DNA of 64,000 nt, from positions 75,912,829 to 75,976,828 of the forward strand of contig OY804588.1 in assembly GCA_963680875.1 (NCBI GenBank). Reading direction: 5' to 3'. This document shows positions 1-13,100 of this stretch, piece after piece. Made by a program: the position numbers and the translations under genes. The stretch is from Bathymodiolus brooksi (Eukaryota > Mollusca > Bivalvia > Mytilida > Modiolidae). Under the pieces are notes generated by a model. That model was not told where the DNA came from and did no database searches. It saw nothing but the letters and a program-made list of their open reading frames with translations. The number at the start of each line of letters is the position of its first letter. Position 1 is the stretch's first letter.

Positions 1-850
1 ATTCGAATTGTGTTCATACCAGTTTAATCACTTTGTTTGGTTAACATTGTTAAACCTACAAGCTAGTGTACATGTTTTGCCGGGGGGAATATACAGATCA
101 GACATCAATTACCATTTAATTGACCAATAAATGTTATGTAAACATATGCCAAGCGCTGGTACGATTTCTATTATATCTAACATTAATTATTTATTGTCCG
201 AAAATTTTTATCATTATTTTCATAAAAAAAAAGTTTTCCGAGTATCCGAATACCGATTTTGGTATTCGATAATCGGACGTTCGAGCGAGTACCCGGTTAA
301 CCGGGTACTCGTTGCCATCCCTAGTTTTAATATATGTATGTTCACTTACAAATGTATTCTATGTTTCAACTTACTGTCAATAGAAATGAAAATTTCCTGA
401 AGTGGCCCTCCCTCACCCTCCCATGGAATAATTAATGTCTAATTCTGGAGTGCCTGATATGTTGTTGACTTGGCACTTTTGAACTGTTTTGTTGTATATG
501 TGTGTTCATCCCGACCACCGTGCTGAATGGACAAGTCTTGTTTGCAATATTTGCAATAGGCATAATGTTCCCGTGTCGATTTCATAAGGCAAGAGAAGAA
601 TATTCGGGACGAAATCGTTGTCCCAATTTTCTTTTCTTCGCTGCAGAAGCTTCACTTGTTCCCTCAGACATCGCGAAATTGACAAAAACGTGCTGTGTTC
701 ATTAACTACTCGGGATCGAACAAGAAATGGATAGATCGTTTTCTACTATAGATAGTCCAGAGAATCCCTAAAGGATTAAATAATCGAAATCCCTCAAGCG
801 CTTATCATTACGCGATTTTAACATACAATGAAGCGTCTAAATGATCACAA
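1..850. other. no gene recognised
   Basis: I see no supported gene here. Open frames are short and have no recognisable motif or splice context. There is a small inverted repeat around 273-312 (an ACCCGGTTAA/TTAACCGGGT pair). The stretch may belong to a repeat or to the 3' part of the PIGK locus. Confidence 0.4.
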
Positions 851-859
851 TGATATTTA

Positions 860-2680
860 AATGGGGAACGGTTCCGGGACGGCAATAATCGGAAATCCGT
901 AACAAGTAGACTGTTGACCGTAACACCGTAATTTTGGCCCGAAATTCGTAACAATTACGGAAAAATCGTAATGGTTGGCATCTATGATACTATGACCTGT
1001 GGTGGCAGCCATCTTGGATTTCCGATCGGCATAAAAAACAGAGGACCTTCCAATGATCATTCCTGGGCAGTTTGGTTTCAACTGTCCAAGTGGTTTCAGA
1101 GAAGAAGCGTTTTGAAACATTTTTCCCATAGGGTCCAATGTTAAACTAAGTCCTGCCGTAGCCGCCATTTTGAATTTCATATCAGAACAAAAAACGTAAA
1201 GTTTGTAGAGGACCATCCAATGAACATTCATGTACAGTTTGGATTTAATCATATTTGTAGTTTCTGAGAAGAAGGCATTTGAACATTTTCCCATAGGGTC
1301 CAATGTTAATCTATGTCCTGCGGTGGTGACCATCTTGGATTTCCGATCGGCATAAAAAACACACACTTTGTAGAGGACCTTCCAATGATCATTCCTGGGC
1401 AGTTTGGTTTCAATTATCCAAGCGGTTTCAGAGAAGAAGCGTTTTGAAACATTTTTCCAATAGGGTCCAATGTTAAACTAAGTCCTGCCATAGCCGCCAT
1501 TTTGAATTTCATATCGGAACAAAAAACATAAAGTTTGTAGAGGACCATCCAATGAACATTCATGTACAGTTTGGCTTTAATCATATTTGTAGTTTCTGAG
1601 AAGAAGGCATTTGAACATTTTCCCATAGGGTCTAATGTTAATCTATGTATTGCGGTGGCGGCCATCTTGGATTTCCGATCGGCAGAAAAAAACATAAACT
1701 TTGTAGAGGACCTTCCAATGATCATTCCTGGGCAGTTTGGTTTCAATTGTCCAAGTGGTTTCAGAGAAGAAGCGTTTTGAAACATTTTTCCCATAGGGTC
1801 CAATGTTAAACTAAGTCCTGCCGTAGCCGCCATTTTGAATTTCATACCGGAACAAAAAATGTAATGTTTGTAGAGGACCATCTAATGAGCATTCATGTAC
1901 AGTTTGGCTTTAATCATATTTGTAGTTTCTGAGAAGAAGGCATTTGAATATTTTCCCATAGGGTCCAATGTTAATCTATGTCCTGCGGTGGCGGCCATCT
2001 TGGATTTCCGATCGGCATAAAAAACAGAAACTTTGTAGAAGACCTTCCAATGATCATTCCTGGGAAGTTTGGTTTCAACTGTCCAAGTGGTTTCAGAGAA
2101 GAAGGATTTTGAAACATTTTTCCCATAGTGTCCAATGTTAAACTAAGTCCTGCCGTAGCCGCCATTTTGAATTTCATATCGGAACAAAAAACCTTAAGAT
2201 TGTAGAAAGACCATCCAATGAACATTCATGTGCAGTTTGGCTTTAATCATATTTGTAGTTTCTGAGAAGAAGGCATTTGAACATTTTCCCATAGGGTCCA
2301 ATGTTAATCTATGTCCTGCGATGGCGGCCATCTTGGATTTCCGATCGGCATAAAAAACAGTAACTTGGTAAAGGACATTCCAATGATCATTCATTTACAG
2401 TTTGGGTTCAGTCAGTTCATTAGTTTCAGAGAAGAAGATCTTTGAAATTTCAGCCAATCAGAGCACATTATTGGCCCTGGCAGCCATATTGAATATCCGA
2501 CTAGAACGAAAAACAGTAACTTTGTAGAGGACCATCCAAGGAACATTCCTGCTAAGTTTGGTTCCAATCGGCCCAGTGGTTTTGGAGAAGAAGCTTGAAA
2601 TGTGAAAAGTTTACAGACGACGGACGCCAAGTGATGGCAATAGTTCACCTGGACCTTTGGTCCAGGTGAACTAAAAACAT
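860..2680. repeat. dimeric tandem repeat, ~332-bp unit, inside a dispersed repeat
   Basis: Two related ~165-bp monomers alternate. One carries GCCATTTTGAATTTCATATC, the other CCATCTTGGATTTCCGATCG. The motif TTCCGATCGGCA recurs near 1020, 1341, 1673, 2006 and 2338, giving a period of about 332 bp. The right end (about 2615-2672) has the tail motif GACGCCAAGTGATGGCAA followed by a hairpin TCACCTGGACC/GGTCCAGGTGA. The same tail ends repeats near 6150, 8345 and 8710, so this is one member of a dispersed family with internal tandem growth. The long minus-strand open frames follow from the repeat structure and are not taken as genes. Confidence 0.85.
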
Positions 2681-2810
2681 AGATATCAGTTGAAATGCAA
2701 ATGATTTTATTAAAATATATATATTTTTTTACAAATTTATGTACAGGTATATGGATGTAACTGTCCATTCTAATTTCTTGGTTGATACAACTAACTGCAG
2801 CACAATCAAA

Positions 2811-3176
2811 TGAGTGAGTGATTGTTGTTTAACGCTAAGTCAGTGATTTTTCAGCTATATCATGGCGAGAATAAGTTAATTTCAATGAGATGATGATGAG
2901 GTCTGCTTTGTTCTAGACTAACACACTGAGTTGAATTTTTAAAATACTAGCTCACTGAAACAACAGTCCGCGGGTAGACATGTCGCTGCATGCGGACACA
3001 TTATTCTGATTCGGAGCCGACCAGTCTTTGCTTTTACTTCTTTATGCTACGTACTTAGCAGAGATACAACAAATACTTATTTTATAGTCTTTGGAATGAC
3101 CTGACCGGGGCTCGAAACCCACGATCTAAACACTCGAGGCGAGCATGCTTAGCAATTACACCACTGTTGTGGTTAA
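2811..3176 (-). repeat. SINE family A, tRNA-headed
   Basis: Starts with the tail GAGTGAGTGATTGTTGTTTAACG and runs to a tRNA-like head at the right with a reversed B box (GGGGCTCGAAACCC) and an A-box-like segment (AGCATGCTTAGCAATTACACC). Related copies lie at 4421, 28415, 34236, 39077 and 48453. The head is on the minus strand. Confidence 0.75.
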
Positions 3177-3589
3177 CTCAAATGAGATAATTGTGAACTC
3201 AACAATGTTTTTCACTAAATTTAAATTCACCAGACACAGCACCTGTGTTGACCCCTGGTATTTTGTGAGGTTCATGTTGCTCAATCTTTAGTTTTCTGTG
3301 TAGTGTTGTGTAGAGATCGTAGTTTGTATTGTTAGTCCTTAGATTTGCGGCTTCTGATTACCCTTTTGGTATCTTCAAACTGTTTTTAATGACATTTTTT
3401 TAAATCTCCCTTGTTTTTGAATTCATGACTATTTGATTGATTAGTTATATAATTATAAATAAATTGAATATGAATTTAAAATGTCACAGTTTAAAAAACA
3501 AGTGCTGATCATATTACAGCATGGTGTCCATCATTACAATATATCACATGGCATGTTGAAAACGTGTAAGTCCAAGAGTTATGATTAGC

Positions 3590-3622
3590 TTAGTTTTAGA
3601 CTGCATCTTATATTTGCCTACA

Positions 3623-3653
<31 letters not shown>

Positions 3654-3990
3654 CACCAATCCCTTCATGTTGAAAATGTATAAGCTAACGAGGTATGATT
3701 AGCTTAGATTTATGCTGCATCCTATATTTGCCTACCTTCCCCCATTACTACATGTTGTAAATGCATAATTCAAAGAGTTATTAATAACTCAATTTCATGC
3801 TACTTTATCTACTTGTACCCCTTCCACCCTCAAACTATTTTTCTTAAGCTACCAGTACTTGCCTACACCACTCAGCTTTATCTACCAGCTCCCTCCACCC
3901 AAAAATTAGCTACCAGTACTTATCTACACCACTCTATCTTTATCTACTTGTCCCCCTCCCCCAACCCCCCTCCACCCTAAATTAGTTTTT
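3590..3990. repeat. decayed copies of the PIGK exon 9 donor region, with a poly-C tract
   Basis: The exon 9 end and donor region (about 3992-4030) is repeated downstream in the intron. Copies at 3843-3880 and 3907-3943 share CTTAAGCTACCAGTACTT and CTACACCACTC. On the minus strand the donor GT has become GC in the first and AT in the second. More distant relatives extend to about 3590. A homopolymer C tract of roughly 30 bases lies around 3622-3650. Confidence 0.65.
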
Positions 3991-4011
3991 TCTTAAGCTA
4001 CCAGTACTTAC

Positions 4012-4178
4012 CTGCACCATTCAGTTTTATTTTGTAATTTGAAGGTTTTTGTTAGAGTTTCTACATTTCTAACACTACCAAAAAAATCCGTTAACAAGAC
4101 TTTGTTAGGGTCTCTGTTAAATAGATCTGTTCTCGTAGCTACTGTTGATATACATAAATTCTTAGGGCATACCTTTAA
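4012..4178 (-). CDS. PIGK: PIGK exon 9
   Basis: Acceptor TTTTGCAG before 4178; donor GTAAGTAC after 4012; enters in phase 0 and leaves in phase 2. Encodes [20 protein letters not shown] and [12 protein letters not shown], which line up with the end of the human caspase-like domain. Degenerate copies of its 3' end fill the intron to its left. Confidence 0.93.
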
Positions 4179-7100
4179 CTGCAAAACAAAATACAACGAT
4201 AAAGATTTTTTTTGCTTTGCTGAATAGTAAATCCCTCGCTATTTAGTGATTAACAACAAGGGATACTAGGTAAAAGCTGTATACCTAGTAAATTACCGAC
4301 AGCAACATTTAGTGCAATAAAATCATTATTTGTATAAAGAAAAAAAAATTGTTTGATTTTATATTTTCAAAGGTTTTTGAGCAATTTTTGAATCACTAAA
4401 AGTGGTGATGTCATGAAAGTGGTGAGTGAGTGAGTGATAGTTGTTTAATGACAACAAGTAATTTTTCAGCCATATCATGACGAGAACAAGTTATATTTGA
4501 TGACATGATGAAGATGATGCCTTCCTTGTACTAGACTAACATGCTTAGTAGGATCTCTTACTCCTTAATGTTACATGCTTAATGGAGAAGCAACAAATAC
4601 CAATTTCATAGTCTCTGGTTTGACCCGAATGGCACTTGAACCCACGATCTACCACACTCGAGGCAAGCACACCAACCATTACACCCCCAATGTGGTTTGA
4701 AAGAGGTGACATTACAGAACTTTGTGCATATCAATGAATCATGAACGTTTTTAAGTGTATGTACACCAGAAGGTGATTTCTGAATAGACTTATCCTTGAT
4801 AAAGTTCTAACGGCCGAAACGCTTGATAAAAAGCAAGAATATTGAACATTTATTATATTATTTTCTCTATCTAAGAACTGAAAAAAAACAGTCTTCACGA
4901 TGAGCACCGGTCCTCCGAACCAGGATCGGTAAAATTTTGTTCGGACCAGTAAAATTTTCAGTTTTTATTTAGATATATATACATTTGTATAAAAATAAAT
5001 TCAAGAATTTGATTCAAATCAGTAAATTAAAATTTTCATTTCGAGGACTGGAATTAGTACGAAAAATATCAAACTAGGAAATTTTCACAAGGAAGTCTGT
5101 AAAATAAAACTAGAGGCTCCCAGGAGCTTGTAATCGCTCACCTGGTTTTCAATTTTGAAAGTAGGCCACCCAAATATCATTTCAACTCAAATTTCTGAGC
5201 AAAAGATTTTGATGTGATTTTTATCTCATAATATTCCTAAACGGAATAAACCCAGAAAATAAGTTAAACTACTCATTGCCATGTAGCTGCAGTTAAAATT
5301 TGATTTGTAATAAAGCAGAAATTGACAACTAAAGAAATTTCTATTTTTAGTAAAAGCAGCCATTTTGAATGGAGGGCGGGGCTGTCAGACACAATATTGA
5401 AAGGGGACCACCCAAGGACCATCCCAGCCAAATTTGCTTTAATTTGGTTCAGTGGTTTCAGAGGAGAAAATTTAAATGTGATCTTTTATCAAAATATGTC
5501 TAATTTGTATAATCAGTTTAAATCGGTTGAAAGAAACATTTCACAGAAAAACCCGGAATATATGTTAATCTACTCATTGTCATGTAGCTGCAGTTAAAAT
5601 TTAAGCTCATTTTGATTTATAATAAAGCAGCAATGGACAATTGAAGAAATTTCTATTTTTAGTAACAGCAGCCATCTTGAATGGAGGGCGGGGCTGTCAG
5701 ACACAATTTTGAAAGGGACCCACCTAGGGACCATCCCTGCCAGGTTTGGTTTAAATTGGTTCAGCGGTTTCAGAGGAAAAGATTTAAATGTGATCTTTTA
5801 TCAAAATATGCCTAATTTGCATAATCGGTATAAATCGGCTGAAAGAAAAATTTCACAGAAAAAACCGGAATATGTGTTAAACTACTCATTTCCATGTAGC
5901 TGCAGTAAAAATTTGAGCTCATTTAGATTTATAATAAAGCAGCAATGGACAATTCAAGAAATTTCTATTTTTAGTAACAGCAGCCATCTTGAATAGATGG
6001 CGGGTCTGTCGGACACAATTTTGAAAGGGACCCACCCATCCCTGCCAGGTTTGGTTTAATTTGGTTCAGGGGTTTCAGAGGAGAAGATTTAAATGTGAAA
6101 GTTTATGATGTACGACGGACGGATGGACGACGACGGATGCCAAGTGATGGCAAAAAAAAAAAAAAAAAAATATCATTCTTGGTAAAGTGAGAAGTTATGT
6201 TCTAGTTGATAGACATCCTTGGAAAATTAATTAAAAAAAAAAAGGATTTTTTTAGCCGCCAGACGTTTTTTTTTAAATTAATTTTCCAGGGATGTCTATC
6301 AACTAGAACATAACTTCTCACTTTACCAAGAATGAAAAAACAAATTAAGACATAACTTATTACTTACGAATTAATTATAATCAATTCTAAACATTACTTC
6401 AATTAAAATACCTACCTACCCGTGTCACACTGCATTACTTCAATCTAAAGACCTACCTGTATGACACTGTTTTCCTATATTATTGATTTAAAATCCATGT
6501 TCAACGAGGAAGTGAAATAATTGTCTCGAAAATATAAATATATTGAAAACATTATCTTGAAAAAAAAAAAATTATATAATTTTTCAAGATAATTATTTCA
6601 CTTCCTGCTTGAGCATGGAGTTTTACATAGACACATAGGAATACAGTGCGACACAGGTCGTCTTTGAATTGAAATAATTCTTAAAATTAATTACAATAAC
6701 TGAAAAGTTATCAGTTATACAGTCAAATATGTATTAGCAGGTCACCTTTAGAACAAAGAAAAAGTGTTTTTTTAAGACAGACAGGTGACCTCTTAAAATT
6801 TTCTATCACAGGACACAAAAAGGTGACCTTTTAATACAGGTGACTGCTTGAGAAGGTTAGACTCTATATGCATACTATATAAGTATTTATCACACATTAT
6901 GTAAGTTTTCCTTTGAAATCAAAGAAAGTTGCCTGTCTGATACAAGGTGTTTGATACAAGATGTTGTATCACCACACTGTGGTGATAAAAGAATGGTGTG
7001 ACATTGCAGGAGATTTTCTCTGTCGGAAAAGATGTATCAGTGTCAGCAAAAGAAACAAAGTGACTGTTTAATGTTCATTCTTTCTTTCATATTATGTATC

Positions 7101-10100
7101 ACAAATTTACATATTCTCATTTCCAAGGCCATAGCATCAATATTTCCGGTAACTTAATTTTTAAAATTCCGGTAAATTGTCTCCTCAACAGAGGCTTTTC
7201 ATTAGGCTACTTTTTCCTTGCTGGTGGTTTAACATGGAGAACTACATTAACCATACTTACAAACTGCCCCATTGTCTTTTTACTATCAGGTGTAACTTTC
7301 TCCAGGAATTCTAAAGCATAATAAGTATATCTGTCTATGACATATACACCTATACTGGAGTCAACATGATGCTGAAAAGTAAATCTAGATTGTATTAACC
7401 ATTCTAAAAAAAAATTATTATTATTATATTTTTTTTTTCAAATCATATACATGTACATTTATTCATCATTACCTGTTAACAATGCACCTTGGTCGTCCAG
7501 GTTCAAGCAAGGGTCCCTGTTTTACAACAAAAGATAACATGCACAGGGTCAGACATTCTAAAATTTAATATATTCTGTATTGTTGTTTGGAGACAATTAT
7601 CAAGAGGATCTCATTAACAGATTAATTAATCCCACCACATTTGTGTACCCGTCCAAAGCCAGGACTTGGATATTCAACCCCATATGCTTGGTCTTTTTTG
7701 GGTTTAAAGGTTTGAGGTGGATAATTCTGCACATTTTAGTACATTTTATTTTAAAATAGTCCTGTAATTTTTACAATATGAAGTTTCATAAGAGATTTTA
7801 ATTAAATTTAATGAAATATAATGCCAAATTTGCAAATTTGACCAAATCATGAAAAACTAGAGGCTCAGTGGGCTCACCTTTCATTCTGCTTTGAGGAAAC
7901 TTAATACAGAACCTTCCATACATGTAGATGCTTCCTACCAAGTTTCGGTTCATATGGCTAAGCAGTTTCAAAGGAGAAGATTTCTTAGAAATCGACCAAT
8001 CAGAAACAAGAATTGCATGTGGTGGCCATGTTTTGCTAACCGATCGGGACGAAATGAACAATCTTCATAGAGGACATTCCATAGATGCTTCCTACCAAGT
8101 TTCAGTTCATTTGGCCATGCGGTTTTAGAAGAGAAGATTTTTAAAAATCGGCCAATCAGAAACAAGAATTGCTTGTGGCGGCCATGTTTGGTAATGGATC
8201 AAAACAAAATGTGCACTCTTTAGAGAGAACCTTCCATAGATGCTTCCTACCAAGTTTCAGTTCATTTGGCTGAGGGTTTTCAGAGGAGAAGATTAAAATG
8301 TGAAAAGTAAATCGATGACAGATGACGGACACCAAGTGATGGCAAAAGCTCATATTGCCTTTGGCAAGGTTTGCTAAAAAGAATATTAAAATGTGAATAT
8401 CTACTTGTAATGTTTAGAATAAACATGTTACATTATATCAGCATTAGTTAATTTCTAAGGGAGATAATGGCAAGAGTTATCTTTCTTTTAACAGAGGAGA
8501 AGATTTTTAGAAATCAACCCCAATCAGAAACAAGAATTACCTGTGGTGGCCATGTTTGTTAATGGATCGGGACAAAATGTGCAATCTTTAGAGATGACCA
8601 TCTATAGATGCTTCCTACCAAGTTTCAGTTCATTTGGCTGAGGGGTTTCAGAGGAGAAGATTAAAATGTGAAAAGTTAACGGACGGCAGACGCCGGACGC
8701 CAAGTGATGGCAAAAGCTCACATTGCCTTTGGCAAGGTGAGCTAAAAAAAAAAAAGAAGAAGAGAAAAGATAGACATCAAAGTAGTTTAAAAACAGACAC
8801 TAAAGAAATTAGTTGAAAGGCTTTCTTGTGTTATCCTAGGTTGACAATTATCAACATTTAATTAAATGGCATGAAAGTTCAATCAATGATTAAAATTTGA
8901 TGCTTTATTTTTAGATGAATTAGAAATATTTAATCATTTGTGTGGATTAATATTACTGATACATTTTTAACCTAAATATATTTTACCTTTTACCTAAGGA
9001 TGAAATCAGGAAAATTTGATTTAAATTTTCCCAATGGTTTCAGAGAAGTCTTATATTAGGCTTTTGTTGTGGAAACATGCCTAATTTGCATGTTTGGCCA
9101 AATCTTGCGAAACCATGTTTGTCATACATGTAATTCAATTGTCTACCCTACATGTTCAACTGTTTACATTGTTTTAAAATATTTCATTCACAACTGTATA
9201 TGAATGGATTGAGAAACAGGCTATGCCTATACAAGCTCTCTCCTTTTTACATGTACAAGGCATACATGTAATTCACCAATATGCTAGCTAGTACATCTTT
9301 GTACATGTATTATTGAAAACAAATCAAATTAAATAGGATTATACATGATTTCAAAACTAAAATTTATTATGTTAACTTACTGATAGAGAATCTTCTCCGA
9401 CATGGCTACTGGCTACAGATAAAATGTTTGGTGAGTAAAACAGCTGGAACATTGACTGAGCTTGGCATGTGTCAATCATAAAAAATATCTCATGATACCT
9501 GAAAATGAAACGACATGTTATAAATCATAGGTACTAGACTTACAGAGGTTAAGTTATGGTGTTTAACACCACTTTCAACAATATTTCAGATATAGCGTGG
9601 AGCTCAGTTTTATTGATGGAGGTAACTGTAGTACCTGGAGAAAACCACCGACCTGTCGCAAGTCACGGACAAACTTTATCACATAAGGTTGTATCGAGTA
9701 CACCTCGCCTGAGCTGGATTCGAACTCACAACGTTAGTGGTGATAGGCGCTGATCAATCCAACTACCATATGATGAGGACCACAACAGTCCCATACTACT
9801 AGACTTACAGTATATGTAAGTGATTGTTATTTTAACACCAAATGAGAAATGTTTCAGCTATTTCAAGACGAGACCAAGTTACATTCGATGAGATGATAAT
9901 GATATCCACTTTGTTCTAAACCAAACGCTTCTCCACTGTTTGGTACAACTCCTGTGAAAAGGGCATGCCCTAGAAATATAGCACTTTAGGGCTAGGTGAC
10001 CATAAACTACAGGTAAATATCATCTTCTTTTTACAAATGTACTGTGATTGCCAAAATATATTTTAAGTGAATCATGATGGCAACACATTTCATCTCATTT

Positions 10101-13100
10101 AATAAATAATTTATGTCAAAGTTTAAAGTAAATTTGACCTTTGTTTCTGCCACATTTGTTCAAATGCATCGGCCAATTCAACATTTGAAATTTCTTCAGC
10201 ATCCTGGAACTTTAAAAAACCATCTCCACCATGACCTGTAAAGAATTAAGGAAATTGGAAATATTCTAAAATTATAACATGACGTCCTTCATTGACAATA
10301 TATAGATAATACAATGATAAAACTCACTATATATTTTAATTCGCATCATTTTACGAAAATATTGTTACCCATGTTAAAACTTGATGCAAACTATGAATTA
10401 TTTCTTAATTATCTCCCCTTGTCCTTTAAAGAATAAACAAAATAGGAAATAATCTAACACTATCTCCCTTGTTCTATAAGAAATAGGAAAATGCATAGGA
10501 AATATACTAAAATTATAATATCTAACAATTAAGATCTAAATTTATCTCCTCTTGTTCTATAAAATTGGAAATATCCTAAAATTATCTCCCCCTGTCCTAT
10601 AAAGAATTAGAGAAATGTGAAATGTACTCAAATTATCTCCCCTTGATCAATAAAAAATAAAGAAATGGTAAATACTGCTTGAGGAAATTCGAAAAACACA
10701 CATATATAGATACCTGTCATATAAACCAGTATATTACTTCTTTCATCTGACATAAGTCTTTTAGATGGGGGTGTACTAGGGGGTAATCTACCTGTCAATA
10801 CACGGATGAAGTTTTCTACTGTTACCTACAAAACAAAACAAATTACATAATCATTTTTCATTAAACAATTAGATCTTTATTAGCTCAAATTGAAATAGTT
10901 AGAAGACAAAGCAGTTCATTGTAAAATTATATGTCCTCTTTACCATGTTGTCTTCCAAGCATTACCGGGGGTATATATTCATTAAATGTAAATAGTTTTG
11001 CCACATATACTTCGATATATGAAAAAATTTAATTTATTTCACAAAACAGCATGTCACATCTACATTACCCCTTCTGCACCATCTGTTTAAATCACAAGCG
11101 ATACATATCGCGATATTTGATATGTATTACGATATGTATCACAATATGTTTTATAGGAGACTGTAACTATTCCTTGAAGTCCATGCTGGTCGACATGGGC
11201 GCTGCCATGTTTTTTTTTATATGAGGTCGCTTATGTACTAGCGGAAATAATAAATATTTGATATTTGATTAATTAATTTTAAAAGCGTAAATTAATCGAT
11301 TCACTTTTCTCAAAATATTAATTAAATGATCACCAAAAGAAGAAAATGGAAGTTCAACACTACTTTTTTTTCAAAAAATGAGCATCATATCGTTTGTATC
11401 GTAAGCGGCCTCCACGTATCGTGAATCAAACCGTCCCCAAAATAATCACGATTTCGGTACATACGGTGAATCGTTTCCCCCTTAGTAAATCAATTTTTGT
11501 AAAAGGAAGTGCCGTTATGAGATTGGATGAAATCAAGTACCATGAAGTGTTAATGTCATTTAGAGAATAAAACAAATTATTAAACACACTTTATTATTAA
11601 TTTTCAGTTGCTAATTATAAATCCATAATATATATATTTTCTATTCAGACAAGTACAATGTGATTCGGACAAGTAGGCTATTAATATCAATCACCCGATA
11701 GGCAAGAGGTCTGAAAAAATTAGTGTGAAGACTGCTATATTATCACTAGAAATCTAATTTATTGTTTACCACCCTTCCCCCCTATACCCACTCTCCCTGT
11801 CCTTTACCTCATAACCTCTATCATCCACTTCTACATCATCTCTGTAAACATTAATATGCTGTTTACCCCCCTCCCTACTCCCCATCCCTCTCTCCCAGTT
11901 CTTTACCTCATAACCTCTATAATCCACTTCTACATCATCTCTATAAACATTAATATGCTGTTTACCCTCATCCCTACTCCCCATCCCTATCTCCCAGTTC
12001 TTTACCTCATAACCTCTATAATCCACTTCTACATCATCTCTATAAACATTAATATGCTGTTTACCCCCCTCCCTACTCCCCATCCCTCTCTCCCAGTTCT
12101 TTACCTCATAACCTCTATAATCCACTTCTACATCATCTCTATAAACATTAATATGCTGTTTACCCCCCTCCCTACTCCCCATCCCTCTCTCCCAGTTCTT
12201 TACCTCATAACCTCTATAATCCACTTCTACATCATCTCTATAAACATTAATATGCTGTTTACCCTCATCCCTACTCCCCATCCCTCTCTCCCAGTTCTTT
12301 ACCTCATAACCTCTATAATCCACCTCTACATCATCTCTATAAACATTAATATGCTGTTTACCCTCATCCCTACTCCCCATCCTTCTCTGCCAGTTCTTTA
12401 CCTCATAACCTCTATAATCCACCTCTACATCATCTCTATAAACATTAATATGCTGTTTACCCTCATCCCTACTCCCCATCCCTCTCTCCCAGTTCTTTAC
12501 CTCATAGCCTCTATCATCCACCTCTACATCGTCTCCATAAACATTAATATGCTGCTTAACCCCCTCACTACTTCCCCACCCCTCTCATCCAGTCATTTAC
12601 CTCATACCCTCTATAATCCACCTCTACATCATCTCTGTAAACATTCATTTGATGCTTTCCCCCCTCCCTGCTCCCCATTTCCCTCTCCCAGTCCTTCACC
12701 TCATAGCCTCTATAATCCACCTCTACATCATCTCCATAAACATTAATATGTTGTTTGGCATTGTTAAATACTGTTGCTGAAAATATAAAATAAAAAGAAT
12801 GCATGAATCAAAAATGATATGTATAAAAATATAATTAATACTGTAGCAATAAATATGTCGTATGAGCTTTCTAATCAAAAACATATATTAAAAAGTATTT
12901 AATTTTTTTTAGTTTTCTTAGTGTGTAAAATTGTTTACTGAAGTACAATTTGTATACAGTATGTTAGTACTTCATTTAAGAAACTCTTGAAGATACCAAA
13001 GGGATAATCAGAAGCTGTCAATCAAAGAAGGACAGATAACACAAAGAATAAAAGATAAAGGACAAACAAAGGTCCACAAAACACTAGAGAAAAGTAAAGA

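Noticed and set aside
857..2394. Several minus-strand open frames of 66-169 codons
   Set aside because: They follow a 332-bp tandem repeat, repeat the same peptide, and no homology or splice context supports them.
3622..3650. Poly-C tract as a regulatory site
   Set aside because: Most likely a simple homopolymer repeat; its exact length may also be a sequencing artefact.
1..4000. Search for the PIGK C-terminal membrane exon
   Set aside because: No minus-strand exon with a hydrophobic helix and correct phase was found; it is probably outside the window.
11766..12521. 251-codon minus-strand frame as an independent repeat protein
   Set aside because: It consists of copies of the exon 4 end plus intron sequence and is separated from exon 4 by stops.
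11856..12746. 296-codon plus-strand frame of repeated 33-residue units
   Set aside because: It is the antisense shadow of the 99-bp array derived from PIGK exon 4.
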